DNA of 48,019 nt from Pseudomonadota bacterium. GTDB lineage: Bacteria > Pseudomonadota > Gammaproteobacteria > Burkholderiales > Burkholderiaceae_C. The notes beneath the pieces were generated by a model, which was not told where the DNA came from, searched no databases, and saw only the letters and a program-made list of their open reading frames with translations. Below, in pieces: positions 18,712 through 27,095 of this stretch. The stretch lies in NCBI GenBank assembly GCA_023460715.1, contig JAEWPH010000278.1:1-48019 (forward strand). Reading direction: 5' to 3'. The position numbers were made by a program, and so were the translations under genes. Position 1 is the first letter of the stretch; each line of letters begins with the position of its first letter.

Positions 18712-19752
18712 TCACGCGGCCTGCGGCGGGGGCCGGGGGCGCTGCACCCGGGCTACCCACCGCTCCCACAGCGCGGCCAGCCCGCGCGGCTCGGCGATCA
18801 AGAAGCCGACGATGAGCGCGCCCAGGGCGATGCGCTGGCACAGCTCCAGCACGCCCGAGTCGAACCACGGGCCCAGCAGCAGACTGCCCAGGCGCGAGAG
18901 CAGCAGAGGGAACACGACGATCAGCGCCGCGCCCAGGAAGGCGCCGCGCAGCGTGGCCAGGCCGCCGATGATGATGATGAAAAGAATCTGGAACGAGCGG
19001 TCGAGGTTGAAGCCCGCCGGTTCCACCGTGCGCAGGTAGACGAAGCCCCACAGCACGCCCGCCACGCCGATCACGAACGACGACAGCGCGAATGCCAGCA
19101 GCTTGGCGCGCAGCACCGGCACGCCGATCACGCGGGCTGCCAGCTCGTTGTCGCGCACGGCGATGAAGTGGTGGCCGGTGGGCGTGCGGGTCACGCGCCA
19201 GACCAGCGCCGTGAGCACGGCCACCACGGTCAGCGCGAACAGGTAGCGTCCCACGGGGGTGTCGAAGACCACGCCCGCCACGGCCAGCGGCGGCGCGTCG
19301 ATCACGCCCGAGGGGTTGTGGTTGCTGAACCAGCCGAATTTGGTCAGCGCCCATTGCACGAAGAACTGCGCCGCCAGGGTCGATACGGCCAGGTAGAAGC
19401 CGCGCAGCCGCAGGCTGGGCAGGCCGAACGCCACGCCCACCACCGTGGCCGCCACGCTGCCCAACGCGATGGCCGCCAGCAGCGGCAGGCCCTCGACGCG
19501 CAGCTGGAAGTTGTAGGCCGCATAGGCGCCTACCGCCATGAAGGCGGCCGAGCCCAGCGACAGCTGGCCGGCGTAGCCCGTGAGCAGGTTCAACCCCACG
19601 GCGGCCAGCGACAGCGCCAGGAAGGGAATCAGCAGCGCATCGAACACGTAGTCGGTGGCCACCAGCGGCACCACGCCATAGGCCAGCACCAAGGCGATGG
19701 CAGGCGTGGCCCACAGCGGCCAGGGGGCGGAGGAAGAGGATGTGCGTGCCAT
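18712..19752 (-). CDS. livM: Branched-chain-type ABC transporter permease LivM
   Basis: Membrane permease of the LivM family, 346 residues, with about nine or ten hydrophobic segments. Family motifs are GLNLLTGYAGQLSLGSAAFM near the N-terminus, GFYLAVSTLAAQF and the ATPase-facing RDNELAARVIGVPVLRAKL. IIIIGGLATLRGAFLGAAL is in the C-terminal half. It starts 4 bp after the LivH stop. An in-frame extension upstream would overlap livH, so the ATG at 19752 is preferred. Confidence 0.9.
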   Translation of the reverse strand: MARTSSSSAPWPLWATPAIALVLAYGVVPLVATDYVFDALLIPFLALSLAAVGLNLLTGYAGQLSLGSAAFMAVGAYAAYNFQLRVEGLPLLAAIALGSVAATVVGVAFGLPSLRLRGFYLAVSTLAAQFFVQWALTKFGWFSNHNPSGVIDAPPLAVAGVVFDTPVGRYLFALTVVAVLTALVWRVTRTPTGHHFIAVRDNELAARVIGVPVLRAKLLAFALSSFVIGVAGVLWGFVYLRTVEPAGFNLDRSFQILFIIIIGGLATLRGAFLGAALIVVFPLLLSRLGSLLLGPWFDSGVLELCQRIALGALIVGFLIAEPRGLAALWERWVARVQRPRPPPQAA

Positions 19753-19756
19753 CGCG

Positions 19757-20656
19757 TCAGGCCCTTTCCACGGGCCGCTGCCCGAACAGACCCGCCGGCC
19801 GCACCAGCAGGAACAGCAGCGCGGCGGCATAGGCGAACCAGCTTTCGATGCCGCCGCCCACATAGGGGCCCAGGTACACCTCGGCCAGCTTTTCCAGCGC
19901 GCCAATCAGCAGCCCGCCCACGATGGCGCCCAGGATGGAGTCGAACCCGCCCAGCACCAGCACCGGCAGCGCCTTGAGCACCACCAGCGACAGCGAGAAC
20001 TGCACGCCCAGCCGCGCGCCCCACAGCAGCCCGGCCACCAGCGCGATCACGCCGGCGGCGGACCATACCGTGGCCCAGATCACCGGCAGGCGCAGGCCCA
20101 CCGCCAGGGCGGCGAAGGTGTCGTCCGCCACCGCGCGAAATGCCAGGCCCACGCGGGTGTAGCGAAAGAACGCCGACAGCACAGCCACCATCACCGCTGC
20201 CACGCCGGCCGCGAACAGGTCGAACGTGGAAACCAGCACCCCCGCGATCTCGAGGGGCGCGTCATCCACACCCAGCTCCAGCGAATGCACCTGCGTGCCC
20301 CACACCAGCTGGGCCACGCCCTCGATCACATACGACAGCCCCAGCGTGGCCATGAACAGCGTGATGGGCGGCTGGTTGACCAGCGGGCGCAGCACCGTGC
20401 GTTCGATGGCCAGGCCCAGCGCCACCATCAGCGCAAACGTGATGCCCAGCGCCAGCGCGAACGGCAGGCCGCGCTCGACCAGGCTCACGAAGGTGAGCGC
20501 CGCGAACAGCAGCTGCGCGCCCTGCGCGAAGTTGAGCACGCCCGAGGTCTTGTAGATCAGCACGAAGCCGATGGCGACCAGCGAATACATCACGCCGGAC
20601 AGCAGCCCTCCGATCAGCACCTCTGCCAGGAAGGCGAAGTCGAAGCCTTCCATCAC
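19757..20656 (-). CDS. livH: Branched-chain-type ABC transporter permease LivH
   Basis: Membrane permease of the LivH family, 299 residues, with about eight hydrophobic segments. Signatures are GLLSGVMYSLVAIGFVLIYK, TSGVLNFAQGAQLL, MATLGLSYVIEGVAQLVWG and LGGFDSILGAIVGGLLIGAL. The start overlaps the livG stop by 4 bp (ATGA). Together with LivM it forms the membrane pore of the second organosulfur-linked importer in this window. Confidence 0.92.
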   Translation of the reverse strand: MMEGFDFAFLAEVLIGGLLSGVMYSLVAIGFVLIYKTSGVLNFAQGAQLLFAALTFVSLVERGLPFALALGITFALMVALGLAIERTVLRPLVNQPPITLFMATLGLSYVIEGVAQLVWGTQVHSLELGVDDAPLEIAGVLVSTFDLFAAGVAAVMVAVLSAFFRYTRVGLAFRAVADDTFAALAVGLRLPVIWATVWSAAGVIALVAGLLWGARLGVQFSLSLVVLKALPVLVLGGFDSILGAIVGGLLIGALEKLAEVYLGPYVGGGIESWFAYAAALLFLLVRPAGLFGQRPVERA

Positions 20657-21570
20657 AGCGCCTCCGCTGCTGGAGTGACGGCTTCGTCGTCATCGTGCGC
20701 CACGCCCAGATAGGCGTCGATCACGGCCGGGTCGTCACGCACCTGGGCCGGCGTGCCGTCGGCGATCTTGCGGCCGTGGTCGAGCACCGCCACGCGGTCC
20801 GACAGGCCCAGCACGATGCCGATGTCGTGCTCGATCAGCACCACGGCAGCGCCGTGCCGGTCGCGCGCGGCGCGGATCAGCGCGGCCATCTCGCTCTTCT
20901 CACCCGCGGTGGTGCCGGCCAGGGGTTCATCGAGCAGCAGCAGGCGCGGGCGGGCGACCAGCGCGCGCGCCAGCTCCACGCGCTTCTGCAAGCCGTAGGG
21001 CAGGCCGCCGGCCAGCCGGTCCTGCACGGCGCCCAAACCCAGGAAGTCGATGGCCTCGCGCGCCTGTTCGCGCGCCTCGCGCCACTCGCGGCGCGCCCGG
21101 CCCCAGCCCAGCACCTGCTCGGCAAAGCTGGCGCGGGCCGCATGCACGCGGCCCAGGGCGATGTTGTCGCGCACGGAGAGGCCCTTGAACAGCGCCAGGT
21201 TCTGGAAGGTGCGCGCCACGCCCAGGTGTGCCAGGCGCGGTGTGGGTACCTGCGCGAACGAATGACCGCCGATGTGCACGCGGCCGGCATTGGGCCGGTA
21301 CAGGCCGCTGATGATGTTGACCAGCGAACTCTTGCCCGCGCCGTTGGGCCCGATGATGGCGCGCAGCTCGCCCGGCGCCACGCGCAGGTCGATGCCGCGC
21401 AGCGCGTGCACGCCGCCGAACGACAGGTCGATGCCCTGCAGCTCCAGCGCGGGAGCGGCCGAGGCGGACTCGGTGCTGCCCGCTGCGCCCGCTTGCCCTG
21501 CCGGTCGGCGCGGTGCAGCGGGTGCGGTGGCGGGCGGTGCCAGGGTGCCGTCGAACAAGGTGCTGGACAT
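20653..21570 (-). CDS. livG: Branched-chain-type ABC transporter ATP-binding protein, LivG type
   Basis: ATPase, 305 residues. Walker A GPNGAGKS is at 74-81 and Walker B is LLLLDEPLAGTTAGEKSEM. The signature is degenerate (LPYGLQKRVELARAL), as is common in LivG. The first 40 residues are a low-complexity Ala/Pro/Gly extension. The usual LivG C-terminal tail (GTPAQVRDDPAVIDAYLG) is present. It follows sfnG with a 113-bp gap and is coupled to livH. It pairs with LivF, encoded 5 kb further along the same operon. Confidence 0.9.
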   Translation of the reverse strand: MSSTLFDGTLAPPATAPAAPRRPAGQAGAAGSTESASAAPALELQGIDLSFGGVHALRGIDLRVAPGELRAIIGPNGAGKSSLVNIISGLYRPNAGRVHIGGHSFAQVPTPRLAHLGVARTFQNLALFKGLSVRDNIALGRVHAARASFAEQVLGWGRARREWREAREQAREAIDFLGLGAVQDRLAGGLPYGLQKRVELARALVARPRLLLLDEPLAGTTAGEKSEMAALIRAARDRHGAAVVLIEHDIGIVLGLSDRVAVLDHGRKIADGTPAQVRDDPAVIDAYLGVAHDDDEAVTPAAEAL

Positions 21571-21683
21571 GGTAGTGCAGGGCTTTCGGGCAAGGCTGCG
21601 CCCGGGCCGCCTCGCGGAGGCGAGCGGCGTGCGGGGCGCTGAACGCCGGTGGATGGGTGAGATGGCTTACGCGGGCGGGCGCT

Positions 21684-22838
21684 TCAGGCCGGTACGGCCT
21701 CGGCAGGCTCTTCGGTCAAAGCCGGTGCGTGCCCGCCCCGTCCCTGGGCTTCCAGCTCGCGCACCAGGGGCAGCACCTTTTCACCGAAGTACTCGACCTC
21801 TTCGATGAAGTGCAGGAAGCCGGCCAGGATCAGGTCCACGCCCACGGCTTTCAGCGCCACGATGCGCTCGGCCACCTGGCGCGGCGTGCCGATGAGGTTG
21901 GTGCGGAAGCCGTCGTTGTATTGCACGAGGTCCTCGAAGGTGGACTTTGCCCAGTTGCCCTCGCCCTCGGGCGATGCCTTGCCCGCCTGCTTGGCCGCGT
22001 CGCCGAAGGCGTGCACGGCCTCCACGTGCGCGTGGTCGATGATGTCTTTCAGCACCGCGCGGGCTTCTTCCTCGGTGTCGCGGGCGATGACGAAGGCGTT
22101 GATGCCGATGCGCACGCGGTGGCCCGTTTCGGCCGCCTTGGCCCGGATGTCGTCGATCTGCGCCTTCACGCCCTCGGGCGTGTTGCCGTTGGTGAAGTAC
22201 CAGTCCGACACGCGCGAGGCCATGTCGCGCGCCGCGCGCGAGCTGCCGCCCTGGAAGATTTCCGGGTGCGGCTTCTGCACGGGCTTGGGGCTCAGCGTGT
22301 AGTTGTTGAAGCGGTAGAAGTCGCCCTTGAAGGTGAAGTTGTCTTCCGTCCAGATGCCCTTGAGCGCGCGGATGAACTCCTCGGAGCGGCGGTAGCGCTC
22401 GTCATGCTCCAGCCACGGCTCGCCAATCGCCTGGAACTCGCCCTTGAACCAGCCGCTCACCACGTTGATGGCGATGCGCCCGGCGCTGATGTGGTCGATG
22501 GTGGCGATCTGCTTGGCCACCACGGCGGGGCTCCACGGCCCTGGCAGGATGGCGGCCAGCACCTTCAGCTTGGTGGTGGCGTGCAGCAGCGCCTGGCTGA
22601 ACGACACCGACTCGTGCTGGTATTCGGCGCCATAGCCCGCGGTGAAGCGGATCTGGCTCAACGCGTAGTCGAAACCCGCCTTCTCGGCCGCCTGCGCCAG
22701 GCGCTGGTTGTATTCCAGGCTCCAGTCGGTGCGCTGGGCGATGGTGCTGACCACCAGCCCGCCGCTGACGTTGGGAACCCAGTAGGCGAACCGGATGCCT
22801 TCGGAGGCGGGTGCGGAGGAAGTCGTGTCGTGGCTCAT
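21684..22838 (-). CDS. sfnG: Dimethylsulfone monooxygenase SfnG
   Basis: FMNH2-dependent monooxygenase of the luciferase superfamily, 384 residues. SfnG converts dimethylsulfone to methanesulfinate in Pseudomonas. Diagnostic segments are FAYWVPNVSGGLVVSTIAQR, LSQIRFTAGYGAEYQHESVS, AGRIAINVVSGWFKGEF, EIFQGGSSRAARDMASRVSD and the C-terminal LAGFLHFIEEVEYFGEKVLP. It requires an FMN reductase, provided by msuE 49 bp upstream in the same operon. ATG 22838 is preferred. I am confident of the SfnG family; the dimethylsulfone substrate is taken from it. Confidence 0.92.
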   Translation of the reverse strand: MSHDTTSSAPASEGIRFAYWVPNVSGGLVVSTIAQRTDWSLEYNQRLAQAAEKAGFDYALSQIRFTAGYGAEYQHESVSFSQALLHATTKLKVLAAILPGPWSPAVVAKQIATIDHISAGRIAINVVSGWFKGEFQAIGEPWLEHDERYRRSEEFIRALKGIWTEDNFTFKGDFYRFNNYTLSPKPVQKPHPEIFQGGSSRAARDMASRVSDWYFTNGNTPEGVKAQIDDIRAKAAETGHRVRIGINAFVIARDTEEEARAVLKDIIDHAHVEAVHAFGDAAKQAGKASPEGEGNWAKSTFEDLVQYNDGFRTNLIGTPRQVAERIVALKAVGVDLILAGFLHFIEEVEYFGEKVLPLVRELEAQGRGGHAPALTEEPAEAVPA

Positions 22839-22887
22839 GGCGATGCTCCTGTGCGGTGAGGTGGGATGCGGCCGGTCGATCGCCCGA

Positions 22888-23466
22888 TCAGGCGGCCTGC
22901 GCCAGCCGCAGCGCGGGTACGGCCTGGGGGGCGATACCGACCAGCGGCAGCGCGCGCTGCACGGCCAGCGCAATGCGGTCGCGGAGGGCGCCGCGTGCGA
23001 TCTCGTAGCCCTGGAAGTCCTGCTCCGACGCATACACGCCCAGCGGCAGCGTGCGCGCCTGGAAGAAGCTGAACAGCGGGCGCAGCTGGTGGTCGATGAC
23101 CAGCGCATGGCGGTCGCTGCCGCCGGTGGCGGCCAGCAGCACGGGCATGTCGATCAGCGCCTCGTGGTGCACGAAGTCGAACAGGTGCTTGAACAAACCG
23201 GTGTACGAGCCGCGGTAGACGGGGCTGGCGACGATGAGCAGGTCGGCCGATTCGATGGCGGCGAGTTCGGCCTCCACCGCGGCGGGCAACTGGTTGCGGT
23301 AGATCGCGCCGCCGATCTGCGGTGCCAGCGGCCCCAGTTCGATGGTGTGGGCCTCGATGGGCAGCGCCTCGCTCAGCGCGGCGATCAGCTCTTCGACGAG
23401 CACCAGCGTGCGCGAGGGGCGCTGCGTGTTGCCGGAAACGGCGACGACCTTGTACTTGCGCGTCAT
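22888..23466 (-). CDS. msuE: NAD(P)H-dependent FMN reductase MsuE
   Basis: Flavodoxin-fold FMN reductase, 192 residues, supplying FMNH2 to two-component monooxygenases. Segments are KVVAVSGNTQRPSRTLVLVE, ADLLIVASPVYRGSYTGLFK, LIDMPVLLAATGGSDRHALV and FFQARTLPLGVYASEQDFQG, all typical of MsuE/SsuE. It is the first gene of the leftward operon continuing with sfnG and the liv-type transporter. It is the only flavin reductase in the window, so it probably serves SfnG and the DszA- and DszC-like enzymes as well. Motif copy A lies 85 bp upstream of its ATG. Confidence 0.93.
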   Translation of the reverse strand: MTRKYKVVAVSGNTQRPSRTLVLVEELIAALSEALPIEAHTIELGPLAPQIGGAIYRNQLPAAVEAELAAIESADLLIVASPVYRGSYTGLFKHLFDFVHHEALIDMPVLLAATGGSDRHALVIDHQLRPLFSFFQARTLPLGVYASEQDFQGYEIARGALRDRIALAVQRALPLVGIAPQAVPALRLAQAA

Positions 23467-23551
23467 GGGATGGGTCCTTCCGTGGATGCCCCGGCGCGAC
23501 CGTCGCGGCGGGTGGTTGGGCTGGATTGAAGACCCACCGGAGCACGCACGC

Positions 23552-23578
23552 TGCAAAGGAATCGGCGCATGCTTATGC
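23552..23578 (-). promoter_or_regulatory. Shared sulfur-locus motif, copy A
   Basis: Read on the minus strand: GCATAA, then GCATGCGCC, then GATTCCTTTGCA. GGTCTTCAATCC lies at 23534-23523, 44 nt from the motif start as in copy B. Placed upstream of msuE, the first gene of the sfnG/liv operon. Confidence 0.6.
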
Positions 23579-24176
23579 GGTTTCCGTGGGTGCTCGTAAG
23601 TGCTTGATCGGCAAGCGGATTTGCGCCATTCGGGGCGTCGTTGTGCGCGGCGCGCGCTCAGAGTCCGGCCCGGTGTCCCTGACCGCCCGATGGCAGATTG
23701 CGCAGTTTTGAAGCGGGTTGCTGCAAGCGGCCCGCGGTGCGGCGGCGCGCGGATGGCGCGGACCGGCACGGAGGGACGGGCACGCCGTGAACCGACCGCC
23801 GAGATCGCACGGGACCGTCGTGACGCCTCCGCATCCGTACCGGGTGGTTATTCAAAAATGATAGCTGTTTGCGCTTTCTGCATAAGCGCTGAAAGCCAAT
23901 TTCGCTTGAATCCTCCGTGGGCGTTCCCACGGATGCCCGCCATTGCGGAGCGCCAAGGCCCTGCGGCTTCTGCGCTTCGGGCGCGCCGCTGGCCGCCCTG
24001 CACCCCCGCGGCTGTCCCAGCGCAAGCCGCAATGACCCTTCTGCCTGAAATGTTTCTTCGTTTGCGGTGCGTCAAGCGGCGCAGGGCGGGGCGCTCGAAG
24101 AATCAATGCACGGTGAAGCACCGCGATGCGCTCTTCAGGGGCGCACTTCACCGCCTTACCTCTGAGGAGCCCCCCG
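23579..24176. other. Non-coding interval between msuE and the peroxidase gene
   Basis: Apart from motif copy A just to its left and repeat copy 2 at 23848-23911, I see no convincing gene here. Open frames crossing it have atypical composition and no recognisable product. It must contain the promoter of the rightward peroxidase gene, but no clear -35/-10 pair stands out. The ribosome site GAGGAG is at 24164-24169. Confidence 0.6.
23848..23911 (+). repeat. Dispersed 60-bp hairpin repeat, copy 2
   Basis: Contains TGATAGCTGTTTGCGCTTT, then CATAAGCGCTGAAAGCCAAT and TTCGCTTGAAT. Same core hairpin (GCGCTT/AAGCGC) and 3' block as copies 1, 3 and 4. Confidence 0.8.
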
Positions 24177-25190
24177 ATGACACAACATTTCCCTTCCGTG
24201 CGGTTCGCCCTGGGCGCCCTGGCCGTGGCCGGCTTGCTGGCCACGGGCGCCGTGCAGGCACAAGCGCAGGAGCCCGTGCAACCCTTGCCGGCGGTCAAGA
24301 CCATCGAGCCTGCCAAGATCGAACTGGGCAAGAAGCTGTTCTTCGATCCCCGCCTGTCCAAGTCCGGCTTCATCTCCTGCAACTCGTGCCACAACCTCAG
24401 CATGGGCGGCTCGGACAACCTCAAGACGTCCATCGGAGACCGCTGGCAGAAGGGGCCGATCAACTCGCCCACGGTGCTCAATTCGAGCCTGAACCTGGCG
24501 CAGTTCTGGGACGGCCGCGCCAAGGACCTGCAGGAGCAGGCCGGCGGCCCCATCGCCAACCCGGGCGAGATGGCCTTCACCCATGCGCTCGCGGTGGACC
24601 TGCTGCGCTCCATTCCGCAGTACGTCGCGGAGTTCAAGAAGGTCTTCGGGCACGACAAGCTGAGCATCGAGGAAGTGACCTCGGCCATCGCCGCGTTCGA
24701 GGAGACGCTGACCACGCCCAATGCCCGCTTCGACCAGTGGCTCAAGGGCGACAGGAAGGCCATCGACGCACAGGAGCTGCGCGGCTACCAGCTGTTCAAG
24801 AGCGCCGGCTGCGTGGCATGCCACAACGGCCCCAACCTGGGCGGCTCCTCGTTCCAGCGCATGGGCGTCGTCGAGCCCTACAAGACCGCCAACACGGCGG
24901 AAGGGCGCTTCGCCGTGACTGGCAAGGACGCCGATCGGTTCAACTTCAAGGTGCCCACGCTGCGCAACGTGGAACTGACCTACCCCTACTTCCACGACGG
25001 CGCGGCCGACACGCTGGCCCAGGCCGTGGACACCATGGGCCGCCTGCAGCTGGGCCGCACGTTCAGCGATGCGGAGAACGCCGACATCGTGGCCTTCCTC
25101 AAGACGCTGACGGGCGAGCAGCCGCAGATCACCTTGCCCATCCTGCCGCCCTCCAGCGACAAGACGAAGCGGCCGCAGCCGTTTGAGTGA
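24177..25190 (+). CDS. Dihaem cytochrome c peroxidase (CcpA/MauG family)
   Basis: Periplasmic dihaem peroxidase, 337 residues, reducing hydrogen peroxide with electrons from cytochrome c. A signal peptide (residues 1-29, ending VQAQA) is followed by two haem-binding CxxCH motifs, CNSCH at 68-72 and CVACH at 212-216. Family segments ELGKKLFFDPRLSKSGFISC, INSPTVLNSSLNLAQFWDGR and FNFKVPTLRNVELTYPYFHD are present. ATG 24177 has GAGGAG seven bases upstream. A strong hairpin terminator follows, so it is probably a single-gene unit. Confidence 0.93.
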   Translation: MTQHFPSVRFALGALAVAGLLATGAVQAQAQEPVQPLPAVKTIEPAKIELGKKLFFDPRLSKSGFISCNSCHNLSMGGSDNLKTSIGDRWQKGPINSPTVLNSSLNLAQFWDGRAKDLQEQAGGPIANPGEMAFTHALAVDLLRSIPQYVAEFKKVFGHDKLSIEEVTSAIAAFEETLTTPNARFDQWLKGDRKAIDAQELRGYQLFKSAGCVACHNGPNLGGSSFQRMGVVEPYKTANTAEGRFAVTGKDADRFNFKVPTLRNVELTYPYFHDGAADTLAQAVDTMGRLQLGRTFSDAENADIVAFLKTLTGEQPQITLPILPPSSDKTKRPQPFE

Positions 25191-25194
25191 GAGC

Positions 25195-25256
25195 GCGGCC
25201 CGGTCGCGGGCCGCTTTGGAAGGCCGGCGCCCTGCGGGGGGTGCCGGTCTTTTTTT
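25195..25256 (+). terminator. Double hairpin intrinsic terminator after the peroxidase gene
   Basis: The first stem is GCGGCCC / GGGCCGC (25195-25201 and 25208-25214) followed by TTT. The second is CCGGCGCCC / GGGTGCCGG (25224-25232 and 25239-25247, one G-T wobble) followed by a T tract of about seven. This is a good Rho-independent terminator. Confidence 0.8.
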
Positions 25257-25421
25257 CTGAAGGAGGGGGCCGCGCACCGGCAGCCCTGAACCCCTGCACG
25301 CCGGTGGTGATGGCTTGCCGCAGGCTGCGCATATGTTTACAACCAGAAAATCGTTCTCCCCCTGCGGGGTGCGGGCGATAGTGGCGCACCTTTTCCCTGT
25401 TCAGAGACCCTTCAAGACACC

Positions 25422-27008
25422 ATGCGATTTGCTCCCTCCTTGCTTGCCGCCGCCGTGATCGCTGCAGCCGCCGTGCCCCTGGCCTCCCAGGCCGCCACCT
25501 TCCGCTTCGCGCGCTCGGCGGACCTGTCCTCCTGGGACATCCACGCCCAGAACGTGGGCGTGAACAACGCACTGCACTCGGCCGTGTACGAGACGCTGGT
25601 CGAATACAACAGCAAGACCTTCAAGCCCGAGCCGCAGCTGGCCACCGAATGGAAGCGCGTGAGCCCCACGCAGCTGCGCATCACGCTGCGCCAGGGCGTG
25701 AAGTTCAGCGACGGCTCCGCGCTCACCGCCGAGGACGTGAAGTTCTCGCTGGAGCGCGCCAAGGCCAAGACGTCGAACTACGCCGTCTACACGCAGGGCA
25801 TCGACCGCGTGCAGGTGGTGGATGCGCAGACGATCGACATCTTCTCGGACATTCCCAACCCGGTGCTGGTGAACCAGCTCACCGAGCTGCGGATCATGAG
25901 CAAGCCCTGGGCCGAGAAGAACAATGCCGCCACCCCCAAGGACATCAAGACCAGCGACGAGCCCTACACCCACCGCAATGCGCTGGGCTCCGGGCCGTTC
26001 GTGCTCAAGTCGTGGCAGCCCGACCAGCGCACCGTGCTGGCCGCCAACCCGCACTGGTGGGGCAAGGGCAAGTACGCCGGCAACGTGACGGACATCGTCT
26101 ACACGCCCATCAAGTCGGACGCCACCCGCACCGCCGCACTGCTTTCGGGCGAGGTGGATTTCGTGCTCGACCCCAGCCTGCAGGACGTGCCGCGCATCCG
26201 CCAGCAGCCCGCGCTCAAGGTGCTGGACGGGGCCGAGAACCGCACCATCTTCCTGGGGCTGGACCAGTTCCGCGACGAGTTGCAGAACTCCAGCGTGAAG
26301 GGCAAGAACCCGCTCAAGGACGTGCGCGTGCGCAAGGCGCTGTACCAGGCCATCGACATCAGCGCCATCCAGCGCGTGGTGCTGCGCGGCCTGGCCCAGC
26401 CCACCGGCGCCATCGTGGCGCGGCAGGTGAACGGCTGGACGCCGAAGGCCGACGTGCGCTGGCCCTACGACCCCGCCGCCGCGCAGAAGCTGCTGGCCGA
26501 GGCAGGCTACCCGCAAGGCTTCGAGGTGGACTTCGCCTGCAGCGCGGGCCGCTACATCAACGACGAGCAGCTGTGCCAGGCCATCACGGCGCAGTGGGCC
26601 AAGGTGGGCGTGAAGGCCAAGCTGCGCTCGCTGCCCTTCGCCACCTACTTCCCGATGATCCAGCGCAACGAGGCCAGCATCTACCTGCTGGGCTGGGGCG
26701 TGCCGACCTTCGACGCGTTCTACTCGCTGCAGTCGCTGATCCGCTCGCCGGGCGCCGGCGGCGACGGCAACTTCAACCTGGGCCGCTTCAGCGATCCGCA
26801 GCAGGACGCGCTGATCGAGCGCATCAAGAAGGAAACCGACACCGCCACGCGCAACGGCCTCATCGAGCAGGCCCTGGTGAAGGACCACGAGCTGATCTCG
26901 CACATCCCGCTGTACAACCAGATCATCCCCTGGGCCGCCACGCAGAAGGTGGAGATCATCCACCGCGCGGACAACCGCATCGACTGGCGCGTGCTGAAGG
27001 TGAACTGA
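25422..27008 (+). CDS. ABC transporter substrate-binding protein, family 5 (peptide/nickel/glutathione type)
   Basis: Periplasmic SBP_bac_5 protein, 528 residues. The signal peptide MRFAPSLLAAAVIAAAAVPL ends near ASQA. Family segments are DIHAQNVGVNNALHSAVYET, LRQGVKFSDGSALTAEDVKF, LGSGPFVLKSW, VRKALYQAIDISAIQRVVL and GWTPKADVRWPYDPAAAQKL. Homologues bind dipeptides, nickel or glutathione; the ligand cannot be fixed from sequence. No permease or ATPase gene accompanies it and a terminator follows closely, so it is an orphan binding protein. The upstream region has a possible weak relative of the sulfur-locus motif near 25328, which would fit a glutathione-type ligand; this is speculative. Confidence 0.9.
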   Translation: MRFAPSLLAAAVIAAAAVPLASQAATFRFARSADLSSWDIHAQNVGVNNALHSAVYETLVEYNSKTFKPEPQLATEWKRVSPTQLRITLRQGVKFSDGSALTAEDVKFSLERAKAKTSNYAVYTQGIDRVQVVDAQTIDIFSDIPNPVLVNQLTELRIMSKPWAEKNNAATPKDIKTSDEPYTHRNALGSGPFVLKSWQPDQRTVLAANPHWWGKGKYAGNVTDIVYTPIKSDATRTAALLSGEVDFVLDPSLQDVPRIRQQPALKVLDGAENRTIFLGLDQFRDELQNSSVKGKNPLKDVRVRKALYQAIDISAIQRVVLRGLAQPTGAIVARQVNGWTPKADVRWPYDPAAAQKLLAEAGYPQGFEVDFACSAGRYINDEQLCQAITAQWAKVGVKAKLRSLPFATYFPMIQRNEASIYLLGWGVPTFDAFYSLQSLIRSPGAGGDGNFNLGRFSDPQQDALIERIKKETDTATRNGLIEQALVKDHELISHIPLYNQIIPWAATQKVEIIHRADNRIDWRVLKVN

Positions 27009-27031
27009 GCCGGCGCGGCCCTGGGGTCCGC

Positions 27032-27065
27032 AAAAAGCCGCTCCCGTCACGGGGCGGCTTTTTTC
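27032..27065 (+). terminator. Rho-independent terminator after the family-5 binding protein
   Basis: AAGCCGCTCCCG pairs with CGGGGCGGCTT around a short GTCA loop, followed by six T's. The A tract before the stem also allows termination from the left-reading fahA side. Confidence 0.85.
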
Positions 27066-27095
27066 TTGGCGGCGCGATCGGACGAGCCGGCCGGC

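Noticed and set aside
23600..24032. Open frames in the interval between msuE and the peroxidase gene as a real gene.
   Set aside because: No ribosome site, no recognisable domain, and the frames run across the dispersed repeat.
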